Below the pieces are notes generated by a model. It saw nothing but the letters and a program-made list of their open reading frames with translations, was not told the origin of the DNA and ran no database searches. From assembly GCF_024609785.1 (NCBI RefSeq), contig NZ_JANHJQ010000008.1, positions 55,723 to 119,722 of the forward strand: 64,000 bases of DNA, written 5' to 3'. The stretch comes from Pseudalkalibacillus decolorationis. GTDB taxonomy: Bacteria > Bacillota > Bacilli > Bacillales > Fictibacillaceae. Position numbers and translations under genes: made by a program. Numbering within the stretch: the stretch's first letter is position 1; the number at the start of each line of letters is the position of its first letter. Below are positions 32,816 through 41,268 of this stretch, one piece after another.

Positions 32816-32848
32816 TTGACAATGCGAATGAAAATCGTTATCATTTAC
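32816..32848 (+). promoter_or_regulatory. Promoter and Fur box of the yclNOPQ-type operon
   Basis: TTGACA (32816-32821), a 17-bp spacer and TATCAT (32839-32844). A Fur box, GAAAATCGTTATCATTTAC (32830-32848, about 14 of 19), covers the -10 region. Confidence 0.8.
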
Positions 32849-32949
32849 GTTAGAAAATAGTTAGCAATTAAATTTTTTTGAGAATAAACTTGTTTAAACA
32901 AGTAACTGTTTAGTGGTTTAAATCACTAAATTTTTTATTACTTCTAATT

Positions 32950-32968
32950 GAGAATGATTATCTTTACC
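32950..32968 (+). promoter_or_regulatory. Second Fur box upstream of yclN
   Basis: GAGAATGATTATCTTTACC matches about 16 of 19 Fur consensus positions, 45 bp before the permease start codon. Confidence 0.75.
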
Positions 32969-33012
32969 TGCACCTGTCCCCTACCCTTTTATTTAGTTAG
33001 GAAGAGAGATTT

Positions 33013-33966
33013 ATGAAACTAGTGTATTTAGTAATTTTACTTATTGTTTTATCCATTACATCCCTCTTTATTGGGGTATCGAATGTATCACCTTTAGACA
33101 TTTTCAATTTAAGTGAAGATCAAATTGAAATTTTGCTCATTAGTAGAATACCCAGATTAATTAGTATTTTAATAGCCGGTATGAGTATGAGTATTGTTGG
33201 TCTAATTATGCAGCAGCTAAGTAGAAATAAATTCGTTTCCCCAACCACTGCTGGAACAATCGATTCTGCTAGATTAGGAATTTTAGTTGCGTTGATTCTA
33301 TTCCCTTCAGCTGGAATGCTCGAAAAGATGGGGATTGCCTTTACTTTCGCATTGCTCGGAACCTTTATATTTATGAAAATCTTAGATCACATCAAATTTA
33401 AAGATGCGATCTTTATCCCGCTCGTTGGTCTCATGTTTGGTAATATTGTAGGCTCTTTGACAACGTTTTTCGCCTATAAATATGATCTCATTCAGAGTAT
33501 TGGTTCATGGCTGCATGGTGATTTTTCAATGATTCTCAAAGGAAGGTATGAGCTTTTATACTTCAGCATACCTGCCGTAATCATTGCTTACATATTCGCA
33601 AACCGCTTTACTATAGCTGGAATGGGTGAAGATTTTTCGACCAATTTAGGTCTGAAATATAAACAAGTAGTAAATATCGGCTTAATTATTGTAGCTCTCG
33701 TATCTTCTGTAGTTGTACTTACAGTAGGTACCTTACCTTTCTTAGGTCTGATCATTCCAAATATCGTTACAATTTATCAAGGTGATAATCTAAAAAACAG
33801 TTTGTACCATACCGCTATATTGGGGGCTGTTTTCGTATTATTTTGCGATATCCTTGGTCGAACAATCATCTTCCCATATGAGGTTTCTATCGGACTAACC
33901 GTTGGTGTGATTGGAAGCGGCATTTTTCTTTATTTACTCATAAGGAGAAGAGCACATGGGTTATAA
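33013..33966 (+). CDS. yclN: Iron-siderophore ABC transporter permease (YclN type)
   Basis: A 317-residue FecCD-family permease with 8-9 hydrophobic helices. LLISRIPRLISILIAGMSMSIVGLIMQQLSRNKFVSPTTAG is the family N-terminal signature, and TVGTLPFLGLIIPNIV the conserved motif near the C-terminus. Wording is close to Bacillus subtilis YclN, a permease of the petrobactin importer. It overlaps the next permease gene by 11 bp. Two Fur boxes precede it. Substrate could be petrobactin or another siderophore, including the one made at 1431-10068; not decidable here. Confidence 0.92.
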   Translation: MKLVYLVILLIVLSITSLFIGVSNVSPLDIFNLSEDQIEILLISRIPRLISILIAGMSMSIVGLIMQQLSRNKFVSPTTAGTIDSARLGILVALILFPSAGMLEKMGIAFTFALLGTFIFMKILDHIKFKDAIFIPLVGLMFGNIVGSLTTFFAYKYDLIQSIGSWLHGDFSMILKGRYELLYFSIPAVIIAYIFANRFTIAGMGEDFSTNLGLKYKQVVNIGLIIVALVSSVVVLTVGTLPFLGLIIPNIVTIYQGDNLKNSLYHTAILGAVFVLFCDILGRTIIFPYEVSIGLTVGVIGSGIFLYLLIRRRAHGL

Positions 33967-34903
33967 AACTAAGATTTTCATTCTCGCTATTTTATCAATT
34001 GTATTAACGTCTTTATTCTTATTTTGGGACATTGGAGATCATTGGGAATACATTCTTCCGAGAAGGACAGAAAAGATATTTGCAATCATACTAACTGGAA
34101 GTTGTATCGCTTTTTCAACGATCGTTTTTCAAACGATTACAAACAATCGAATATTGACACCAAGTTTAATCGGATTAGATTCGCTCTATATGTTGATACA
34201 GACAGCAATTGTTTTCTTATTTGGTAGTACTACCCTTGCCATGATGGAACGTGAACAACATTTTATTCTATCGGTTGGATTGATGGTATTGTTCGCTTTA
34301 CTTTTGTTTAAATTCATCTTTAAAAAAGGTGGCCGCCAAATTTATTTTCTTTTACTAATTGGAATCATAATGGGAACATTTTTTGAAAGTATTTCTTCTT
34401 TCATGCAAGTACTCATCGACCCCAATGAATTCTTAGTCGTTCAAGATTCAATGTTCGCCAGTTTTAATAATGTGAATACGGACCTACTTGTTATATCAGT
34501 AATATTGATCATTTTGGTCTCCCTTTATTTCATTAGGTTCGTTAAGTATCTTGATGTAATTTCCCTTGGCAGAGATCACGCACTAAATTTAGGTGTGAAC
34601 TATGCTTCCGTCGTTCAACAGCTATTGATTGTGATCGCTATTCTCGTATCCATCTCAACTGCTTTAGTAGGACCGATTACATTTTTAGGACTACTAGTAG
34701 CAAATGTTGCTCACGAGTTTTTACGAACATACCGGCATTCCTATTTAATTATTGGGTCTATCTTAATAAGCATTGTTGCCCTTGTTGGAGGTCAATTGAT
34801 TGTAGAAAGAGTGTTCACCTTCTCCACAACCGTAAGTGTGATCATTAATTTCATTGGTGGAGTTTACTTCATCTATTTACTTTTAAAGGAGAATAAATCG
34901 TGA
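33956..34903 (+). CDS. yclO: Iron-siderophore ABC transporter permease (YclO type)
   Basis: A 315-residue FecCD permease, partner of YclN. ILPRRTEKIFAIILTGSCIAFSTIVFQTITNNRILTPSLIG is the family N-terminal region, LGRDHALNLGVNYASVVQ resembles the ATPase-contact loop, and TALVGPITFLGLLVANVAH is the conserved C-terminal motif. It has 8-9 hydrophobic helices. Its stop overlaps the ATPase start by four bases. YclN/YclO form a heterodimeric channel. Confidence 0.92.
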   Translation: MGYKTKIFILAILSIVLTSLFLFWDIGDHWEYILPRRTEKIFAIILTGSCIAFSTIVFQTITNNRILTPSLIGLDSLYMLIQTAIVFLFGSTTLAMMEREQHFILSVGLMVLFALLLFKFIFKKGGRQIYFLLLIGIIMGTFFESISSFMQVLIDPNEFLVVQDSMFASFNNVNTDLLVISVILIILVSLYFIRFVKYLDVISLGRDHALNLGVNYASVVQQLLIVIAILVSISTALVGPITFLGLLVANVAHEFLRTYRHSYLIIGSILISIVALVGGQLIVERVFTFSTTVSVIINFIGGVYFIYLLLKENKS

Positions 34904-35658
34904 TAGAAGTAAAAAACATTTCAAAAACGTATGGAAAAAAGCGAGTTGTTGAGGATGTATCGATCAACATAGCCAAAGGGAAAATCACCTCTTTTATAGG
35001 TCCAAATGGGGCTGGTAAAAGTACGTTATTATCAATGGTCAGCCGGCTAATTCCAGGGGAGCAAGGCCACGTTCTTCTCGATGGCAAAAAGATTACGAAG
35101 TACAAAAACAATGAACTAGCAAAAACAATCTCTATCCTAAAACAGTCGAACAATGTAAATATTCGAATCACGATTCGTGAGCTGATCAGCTTTGGACGGT
35201 TTCCCTATTCACAAGGCAGGCTTACATCAAAGGATTGGAAATACGTAGAAGAAGCGATTCAATATATGGAATTAGAAGAGCTGCAACATAAATTCATCGA
35301 TGAATTAAGTGGTGGTCAATTACAAAGGGCTTATATCGCAATGGTAATTGCTCAGGACACAGATTATATTTTGTTGGATGAACCGCTGAATAATTTAGAT
35401 ATGAAACATTCGGTACAAATTATGAAATCATTGAGGAAGATGGTTGATGAACTAGGGAAAACGGTGGTCATCGTGATCCATGATATTAATTTTGCCTCCT
35501 GCTATTCAGACTACATTGTTGCACTTAAAAATGGTGAAGTCATTAAGGAGGGTGATACAAATGAAATTATATCAAATGATGTATTAAAAGAAGTCTATGA
35601 TATGGATTTTAAAATACAAAACATAGACGGAAATAGAATTTGTGTGTTTTTTACATGA
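34900..35658 (+). CDS. yclP: Iron-siderophore ABC transporter ATPase (YclP type)
   Basis: A 252-residue ABC ATPase: Walker A GPNGAGKST (residues 36-44), signature LSGGQLQRAYIAMVIAQDTD, Walker B YILLDEPLNNLDMKHS, and the H-loop in VVIVIHDINFASCYSDYIVAL. The wording LISFGRFPYSQGRLT is specific to YclP-like enzymes. It overlaps the permease gene. It is separated from the binding-protein gene by a 52-bp tandem repeat array instead of the usual short spacer. Confidence 0.93.
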   Translation: MIEVKNISKTYGKKRVVEDVSINIAKGKITSFIGPNGAGKSTLLSMVSRLIPGEQGHVLLDGKKITKYKNNELAKTISILKQSNNVNIRITIRELISFGRFPYSQGRLTSKDWKYVEEAIQYMELEELQHKFIDELSGGQLQRAYIAMVIAQDTDYILLDEPLNNLDMKHSVQIMKSLRKMVDELGKTVVIVIHDINFASCYSDYIVALKNGEVIKEGDTNEIISNDVLKEVYDMDFKIQNIDGNRICVFFT

Positions 35659-35706
35659 ATATAGAAATGGTGCTGGTCAGCTTCCCTAGGCAGCTGAAAC
35701 AAGGAG

Positions 35707-36039
35707 GATTCGTCCCCTTTTTGTGCACATGATGCAGCTCGTGAGCATGAATAAGTACGATTCGTTTCCTTTCTATGCACAAGATGCAGCTGGCGGGTAT
35801 GAGTAAGTGCGATTCGTTCCCTTTTTATGCACAAGATGCAGCTCGTGGGAACGAGTAAGTGCGATTCGTTCCCTTTTTATGCACAAGATGCAGCTTGTGG
35901 GCACGAATAAGTGAGATTCGTTCCCTTTTTATGCACAAGATGCAGCTCGTGGGAACGAATAAGGAGGATTCGTTCCCCTTTTGTGCACATGATCCAGCTG
36001 GCGGGCACGAATAAGTGCGATTCGTTCCTGTTTATGCAA
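35707..36039 (+). repeat. 52-bp tandem repeat array, six full units and a partial seventh
   Basis: Unit starts (GATTCG) fall at 35707, 35759, 35811, 35863, 35915, 35967 and 36019, each exactly 52 bp apart. A typical unit is GATTCGTTCCCTTTTTATGC, then ACAAGATGCAGCTCGTGGGA, then ACGAGTAAGTGC. ATTCGTTCCC pairs with GGGAACGAAT in the best units, so each can fold into a hairpin. It lies between the ATPase and binding-protein genes. There are no unique spacers, so it is not CRISPR. Confidence 0.95.
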
Positions 36040-36086
36040 TGGTTGATTCAAAAGAGATCTTATTTAAAAATTTTAGGAGTGAGGAT

Positions 36087-37040
36087 ATGAAGAAAAATCT
36101 ATTTTCAGCTTTACTTATTGCAATGGTATCAATTGTTTTGGCGGCATGCGGTTCATCATCAGAAACATCTAGTAAAGCAGCATCTTCTGGATCAAGTGAA
36201 GAAGAAATAACAATTAAACATGAATTAGGAGAGGCTGTAGTAAAGAAAAACCCTAAAAAGGTTGTTGTCTTTGATTTTGGAGCTTTAGATACGTTAGACA
36301 AGCTTGGTGTAGATGTTGCTGGGGTAGCAAAAAGCAGCACATTGCCTGAATATCTATCAAAATATGAAAGTGACCAATATGAAAATGTTGGAAGCTTAAA
36401 GGAACCAGATTTTGAAAAAATCTACAGTATGGAACCAGACTTAATTCTTATCTCTGGAAGGCAGTCATCCGCATATGAAGAGTTAAATGATATCGCCCCA
36501 ACGGTATTTATTGGTGTAGATCATACAAATTACATGGAATCATTTAAAAACAATGTCAAGACATTAGCTAAGATTTTTGATAAAGAAGAGTTAGCTGAAA
36601 AAGAACTTACAAAAATCGATAAAAAAATTGATGCTTTAAATGAAAAAGTCTCCTCAAGCGATAAAAAGGGATTAATCACTCTAACTACTGGCGGCAAGGT
36701 GAGTGCATATGGTCCTGGTTCAAGATTCGGAATTATTCACGATGTATTCGGTGTAAAAGCAGCTGATAGAGACATCGAAGCTTCTAATCATGGCATGAGT
36801 ATTACGTTTGAATATATTGCAAAAACAAACCCAGATTACCTTTTTGTTATCGATCGAGACAAAGTTGTTAGCGGAGAAGGTAATGCGAGTAAGGTGTTTG
36901 ACAACGAGCTAGTAAATAAGACAAAAGCAGCACAAAATGACAAGATCATTTACTTAGATCCAGCTGTATGGTACCTTTCTGGTGGCGGTTTAACATCCGT
37001 TTCTGAAATGGTGAAGGAAGTAGAAGAGGGAATTAACTAA
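36087..37040 (+). CDS. yclQ: Iron-siderophore binding lipoprotein (YclQ type)
   Basis: A 317-residue periplasmic-binding-type lipoprotein. Lipobox LAAC is at residues 17-20, followed by a Ser-rich linker. The domain begins ITIKHELGEAVVKKNPKKVVVFDFGALDTLDKLGV, has DLILISGRQSSAYEELNDIAPT, and closes with IIYLDPAVWYLSGGGLTSV, all typical of YclQ/petrobactin-binding proteins. The ATG at 36087-36089 with TTAGGAG is chosen; an upstream extension to 36015 enters the repeat array. It delivers ferric siderophore to YclNO. Ligand is inferred from family. Confidence 0.92.
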   Translation: MKKNLFSALLIAMVSIVLAACGSSSETSSKAASSGSSEEEITIKHELGEAVVKKNPKKVVVFDFGALDTLDKLGVDVAGVAKSSTLPEYLSKYESDQYENVGSLKEPDFEKIYSMEPDLILISGRQSSAYEELNDIAPTVFIGVDHTNYMESFKNNVKTLAKIFDKEELAEKELTKIDKKIDALNEKVSSSDKKGLITLTTGGKVSAYGPGSRFGIIHDVFGVKAADRDIEASNHGMSITFEYIAKTNPDYLFVIDRDKVVSGEGNASKVFDNELVNKTKAAQNDKIIYLDPAVWYLSGGGLTSVSEMVKEVEEGIN

Positions 37041-37057
37041 CTTTCCTTTTTTAATGA

Positions 37058-37106
37058 CTAAGGGATCTTAGGCAGCGGAATATAACTTGCTTAAGATCCC
37101 TTTTTA
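37058..37106. terminator. Terminator after yclQ
   Basis: AAGGGATCTTA pairs with TAAGATCCCTT around a roughly 24-base loop, followed by TTTTATT. The preceding sequence on the other strand is also A/T-rich, so it can serve the convergent MerR gene. Confidence 0.85.
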
Positions 37107-37111
37107 TTCCA

Positions 37112-37858
37112 TTATTTTTTATTATTATCTGCATAAACTGCCATGGTATCACGCATAAATTTCGCAAGCCCTTCACCAAACTGGTCAATGTTTTTTGTGA
37201 AGCGTTCGTCATCAACGTACATTTGACCCAACCCTTTGAATGCATCGAGTGAGTAATCACCCATGTTGTTCAGAAATTCATACCATTCTTTAATAGCCGC
37301 TTGTGCCTCCTCTGAGTCTGGTGAGCCATTACGAAGATCTGCAAGTTTTCGGTAGATGGCATTCATTTCATCTCCCATTACTTTTTGTTGATCTTTGGTC
37401 ATGTTATTGATCTTGGCATTGGATTGGTCGACCGCCTCATCACCCCACCGCTCACGTGCTTCTTTTTCATATGGATTATGACTAAAATCAAACCCTTCAA
37501 ACTTTGCTTTGTTCGACATTTGAATTTCTCCTTTCGTGTGTTGGATTGTATTATCAATTGTCGTAATCATTTTATCGAGACGACTCCGTTTCTCAAGCAA
37601 CATTTTCCGATGTAACTCTAGCGCCTCCTGCCGATCAAATGAAGGACTACTGATAATTTCAATAATTTTCTTTAAAGGGAAGCTAAGCTCTTTGAAAAAT
37701 AAGATCTGTTGTAACGTCTCAAGATTCTCATCAGAATATAGCCGATAGCCTGACTCAGTTGTCTCGTCTGGGGTTAATAACCCGATTTCATCATAATGAT
37801 GCAGTGTGCGCACACTAATTCCAACTAAATCTGCGACCTCTTTTACTCTCAATGTCAT
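37112..37858 (-). CDS. MerR-family regulator with TipAS domain (Mta type)
   Basis: A 248-residue protein: MerR winged helix at residues 3-70 (VADLVGISVRTLHHYDEIGLL and SGYRLYSDENLETLQQI), a dimerisation coiled coil to about 110, and a C-terminal TipAS drug-recognition domain with NPYEKEARERWGDEAVDQSNAKINNM. This layout is that of Bacillus Mta and Streptomyces TipAL, activators of multidrug transporter genes and of themselves. A promoter with 19-bp spacing upstream fits autoregulation. No transporter gene adjoins it. Confidence 0.9.
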   Translation of the reverse strand: MTLRVKEVADLVGISVRTLHHYDEIGLLTPDETTESGYRLYSDENLETLQQILFFKELSFPLKKIIEIISSPSFDRQEALELHRKMLLEKRSRLDKMITTIDNTIQHTKGEIQMSNKAKFEGFDFSHNPYEKEARERWGDEAVDQSNAKINNMTKDQQKVMGDEMNAIYRKLADLRNGSPDSEEAQAAIKEWYEFLNNMGDYSLDAFKGLGQMYVDDERFTKNIDQFGEGLAKFMRDTMAVYADNNKK

Positions 37859-37882
37859 TGATGTAACCTCCCTTCACTAGTT

Positions 37883-37913
37883 ACTATAAGGTATCACGTA
37901 ACGTTAGAGTCAA
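37883..37913 (-). promoter_or_regulatory. MerR-type promoter with 19-bp spacer
   Basis: On the minus strand TTGACT (37908-37913) and TATAGT (37883-37888) are 19 bp apart, the over-long spacing used by MerR-family activators. The spacer holds the dyad CTAACGTTACGTGATACC, close to TipA/Mta operators. Confidence 0.85.
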
Positions 37914-37979
37914 CAAAGAATTTAACTTTTTTTCATATAAAAACATATAGTATATTAAAAATGGTTAGGGAGATTATGT

Positions 37980-38117
37980 ATGAGCTTTATTGGACCCCAG
38001 AACGGTGGTATTTACAACTATGTCTTTCCACTAGTTGGACTTGGAATCCTGCTCGCTGTTGTCATTGTCATTTTCACTTTGATTATCGTCACCAACTCAC
38101 TAAAACTATTTTATTAA
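37980..38117 (+). CDS. 45-residue single-span membrane peptide, unknown
   Basis: ATG at 37980-37982, stop TAA at 38115-38117. The product starts MSFIGPQNGGIYNYVFPLVG, then a hydrophobic stretch LGILLAVVIVIFTLIIV, and ends TNSLKLFY. GTTAGGGAG lies about nine bases upstream, TATA-like sequence further up, and a terminator follows. It is divergent from the MerR gene. It is not a recognised family, though the layout resembles small Bacillus sporulation or stress membrane peptides. Likely real because start, ribosome site, hydrophobic core and terminator all fit. Confidence 0.55.
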   Translation: MSFIGPQNGGIYNYVFPLVGLGILLAVVIVIFTLIIVTNSLKLFY

Positions 38118-38149
38118 GCTAAAATATGGATAATCCAATCCCTCCAATA

Positions 38150-38195
38150 AAAAACTATCAACAGGCTTTTCATTCCATGTTGACAGTTTTTTTGT
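38150..38195. terminator. Bidirectional terminator
   Basis: AAAAAACTATCAACA pairs with TGTTGACAGTTTTTTT around a short loop. It sits between the small membrane peptide gene and the convergent MBL gene. Confidence 0.8.
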
Positions 38196-38214
38196 TTGAT
38201 TATTACCATTCAAC

Positions 38215-39039
38215 TTAGGTTTTAAAAAGTGTTCCTTGGAGGGCGCTGATGTATCTTTTTGCAGAACGCTGAACCGCTTCGTTTGCGTTCGTTTTTACAG
38301 TTTTATGGAAGGCATTGTAGATTCGGTGGAACTTTAGGTCCTTCACTCTTGCTGCAATATCCGCCACTTTTTTGGCAGGTAGTGGAATTTGATTCGGATA
38401 ACTGTACATGAAACTAACCCACTCGGAATCCGCAACAACCTGAATAATGTCCCCCGTTATCAGAATTCCTCTGCCCGAATTCCCGTTTGGCCAATGCAAG
38501 ACCGCTCCTCCTTTAAAATGACCGCCTAATCGATGCAGCGTTAACCCCCTAGTAAACTCTAATTGTTCATCTGACCAAAACTCGATTCGGTCACTCGGTT
38601 CCATCACCCACTCCTGGTCGTCCCGGTGAATATAAATGGGAGCATCGAATGTCTCTGCCCACTTCACTTGTGCGGAGTAATAATGCGGGTGAGAGAGGGC
38701 GATCGCATCAATGCCGCCAAGCTCATTGATTTTTCGGATCGTCTCCTGATCAAGATAAGTAATACAATCCCAAAGCACATTGGACCCATTTTCTCGTATA
38801 AGGTATGCTGTCTGTCCGATTCCAAAACTAGGAGTTGTCGTAATGCTGAAGAGATTTTCTTCCTCTTGAATGATTTCATTTTTAAAGTCACTGTTCGCTT
38901 GCATTACCTCAAGTGTCGTCCAATCTTGTCCCAACGGATTTACATACTGGCGCTCCTCCTTACAAATCCGACAAGATTCGGGCGGATGTTCACTCTCAGG
39001 ATATTGGACTCCACAAGTGGTGCATATGTATTTTGACAT
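38215..39039 (-). CDS. MBL-fold hydrolase-like protein with rubredoxin-like knuckle and altered metal motif
   Basis: A protein of about 274 residues. The N-terminus has CTTCGVQYPESEHPPESCRIC, a rubredoxin-like four-Cys knuckle (residues 5-26). The MBL fold follows, but the HxHxDH motif reads SHPHYYSA, so the Asp and third His are missing; later ligands GGHF, TGDI and AFHK are present. It may bind one metal or have another chemistry. Start at 39037-39039 with AGGGAG. No operon partner. Similar proteins in Bacillus are annotated only as MBL-fold hydrolases. Confidence 0.75.
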   Translation of the reverse strand: MSKYICTTCGVQYPESEHPPESCRICKEERQYVNPLGQDWTTLEVMQANSDFKNEIIQEEENLFSITTTPSFGIGQTAYLIRENGSNVLWDCITYLDQETIRKINELGGIDAIALSHPHYYSAQVKWAETFDAPIYIHRDDQEWVMEPSDRIEFWSDEQLEFTRGLTLHRLGGHFKGGAVLHWPNGNSGRGILITGDIIQVVADSEWVSFMYSYPNQIPLPAKKVADIAARVKDLKFHRIYNAFHKTVKTNANEAVQRSAKRYISALQGTLFKT

Positions 39040-39294
39040 TATCATTCACTCCCTAAATCGTTCTAATATTCTTTGTACTCTTAATCCTACTGAACTGTGA
39101 GTTGCAAAAAAAGGTTCCATTGTTGGAATCTCTCTACAACTTTGGTCTTAGTTAAGTGTTCGATAGTTTGTAAAATGTGGAATCGGGTCATCGCCTTCTT
39201 GCTACTTCCTTTAGGATAGATCATTTTTTGGTATATTCGAAAAATCATTGTGATATTTATGACCACACTTTACTTAACATTCACAAGGTCTATC

Positions 39295-40271
39295 TCATAC
39301 TCTTGATACCCTCACAGATCGGAGTTGATACCGTTTACTGTTCGTTATACCATACCCAGCGTCTGGATAACCTTTTAATATTCTTTTGGCGACATCAGGT
39401 GAAGCAATACGTAAATAGTTTCGTGCTTCCCTGTTGGAGATCGTTGGAGAAATGACCAGAGAGTAGTCTTCTAAAGCTTTAATATGGGCATCCAGGGACT
39501 TGGAATTACAATACTGACACAGCCACATTTTTGGAACACGGAACATTGAGTATTTAAGGCAATTAGAACACTCTACTCCTGGTAGTAATCTGATTTTAGG
39601 ATATTAAAGCGGTCGAGGATTTCCTGATCAAGTTCTGTGTGCAATTCTACGATTTTCTCGGAAATGTTCTTCAACTCTTTCATAGATCTCCTTCTTGTCT
39701 TATATTTTTCATCTAACTTCTGAATTCTATTGGGTAATACGGGGCTTGGCATTACTCTTTCTGAATAGCAAGATTGATCAGGTATATTAATTACAGTCCT
39801 TTCATTTGCAACTATCACTAGTCCTTCAATATAAATGGATGAGACACCATGGTGTTGTAACCATTTATTCAATTGATATTGTTGTCGTCCAATTTGGATT
39901 AATGGATCTGTAAAAGCCTCCTCCTTTCCATCTATTTGCCTTACTAACTGTCTGCTAGCACAGTTGAATGTGATAGTGCCAGAAATATTTCTCACCTCTA
40001 AAATCAAAAAATATTGTTTAGTAAGAATGAGGGTATCAATTTGAAAGAAGTGAGATCCATCAAAGAAGCGGATATCGTGAATGATAAAATAGTTCTTGGG
40101 AGAAAGAAAGCTTAATGGATAATCAATGGATTGTTCACTCTTGAATCCAGCTTGCATTCGATTCAAGGATTCTTTAACTGTGGAATGTTTCGGGTGTTCA
40201 GGGGGAATTCTTCTGTATAAGGCTTCTAACTTCTGTAATTGGAGAGGCTTTGTACGTTTTTTGAGAATCAA
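39295..40271 (-). pseudogene. NERD-domain (nuclease-related) protein with a frameshift
   Basis: The first 232 codons (40271-39573) encode a NERD domain: FFIDTLILTKQYFLILEVRNISGTITFN-like text and DPLIQIGRQQYQLNKWL. The frame then stops after DYYQE. One base shift in a run of four A residues (plus-strand TTTT at about 39596-39599) restores LLPGVECSNCLKYSMF followed by MWLCQYCNSKSLDAHIKALEDY to 39295, the usual C-terminal zinc-ribbon plus helical domain of Bacillaceae NERD proteins. The gene is therefore split: a lost base, a sequencing error, or slippage. NERD proteins are thought to act on DNA, function unknown. Confidence 0.8.
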
Positions 40272-40380
40272 AAATTCACTTCCTTTTAAATAAATATTTC
40301 CTTAATCTTTTCTACGTAAAAAGTCTTAATCCTTTTAGAAATTGTTTAAATTGACCGAAAACGGGTGCCTCCAAGCGTTT

Positions 40381-40452
40381 GTCCGGCGCTTGAGACCGTT
40401 TGTCCAGCGCTTGAAGCTGTTTGTCCGGCGCTTGGAGCTGTTTGTCCAGTAT
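40381..40452. repeat. 21-bp tandem repeat array, second locus, four units
   Basis: Units start at 40381, 40402, 40423 and 40444, again every 21 bp, with the core GTCCGGCGCTTG and GTCCAGCGCTTG alternating. It ends at the stop of the AAA ATPase gene. The first array is at 3332-3478. Confidence 0.9.
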
Positions 40453-41208
40453 TTATCGAAAAAGATGATGCAGTAACCGATCTTTATCTTCAAAGAACTG
40501 TTTCATAATCGAATAGTGACCTGTATCTTCTAGTGTTGTTGTGCTTATTCCCTCTTCTGTAAGCTGAATTATTTTTGCATCCGGGTAGGCCATGATTATC
40601 GGTGAATGTGTCGATATGATAAACTGCGAACCTTCATTAACTAGTTCATTGATTCTAGCTAGCATAGACATCTGCCTTAAAGGGGATAAAGCTGCTTCTG
40701 GTTCATCCAAAATATATATGCCTTTACCTTGAAATCGGTTTATAAATGCAGCAAAAAAGGACTCACCATGAGATTGTTCATGCAGTGATTTTCCACCAAA
40801 AGATTCTATGATTTTAGGTCCACAAGATGGTTCCTGGTCTAACTCTTCAATATTTGTTGCTAAATTATAAAACGTCTCCGCTCTAAGAAAAAAGCTATCT
40901 TTTGGTTTATTGACTCCCTTTACTAAGCGGAGGTATTCGTCTAAATTGGAATGCGAATCGTAATTAGAGAAGTTAAAATTCAATGTACCTCCTTCAGGAT
41001 TAAACCCCATAGCAATTGCTATACCCTCAAGTAACGTGGACTTTCCCATTCCGTTCTCACCAACGATATAGGTTACATACGGATGTAAGGATAATTCCTG
41101 CAAATTCTTAATTACGGGTAAATTAAATGGAAAAGTATCAAATGAGGGTATCTGTTCCCTTTTCAAATAAAGACTTCTAATGTATTGATTTTCATGATCT
41201 AACATCAT
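40453..41208 (-). CDS. AAA-family ATPase (ABC-like predicted ATPase)
   Basis: A 251-residue P-loop ATPase: Walker A YIVGENGMGKSTLLEGIA (about 47-64), an ABC-like signature in HEQSHGESFFAAF, Walker B GIYILDEPEAALSP, and the switch His in FIISTHSPIIMAYP. This is the COG3910/AAA_23 type, related to SMC/RecF heads without the long coiled coil. Substrate is unknown; similar proteins occur next to toxin or phage-defence genes, but no such partner is visible. The downstream end abuts the 21-bp repeats. Confidence 0.85.
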   Translation of the reverse strand: MMLDHENQYIRSLYLKREQIPSFDTFPFNLPVIKNLQELSLHPYVTYIVGENGMGKSTLLEGIAIAMGFNPEGGTLNFNFSNYDSHSNLDEYLRLVKGVNKPKDSFFLRAETFYNLATNIEELDQEPSCGPKIIESFGGKSLHEQSHGESFFAAFINRFQGKGIYILDEPEAALSPLRQMSMLARINELVNEGSQFIISTHSPIIMAYPDAKIIQLTEEGISTTTLEDTGHYSIMKQFFEDKDRLLHHLFR

Positions 41209-41268
41209 TAACCTTCAATCCTCTCGGAATATAGTACTCGTTTGGTACAATTTTAATAGATTCACTTT

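Noticed and set aside
35707-36039. Possible CRISPR array
   Set aside because: The 52-bp period is filled by a repeated sequence without unique spacers, and no cas gene is nearby.
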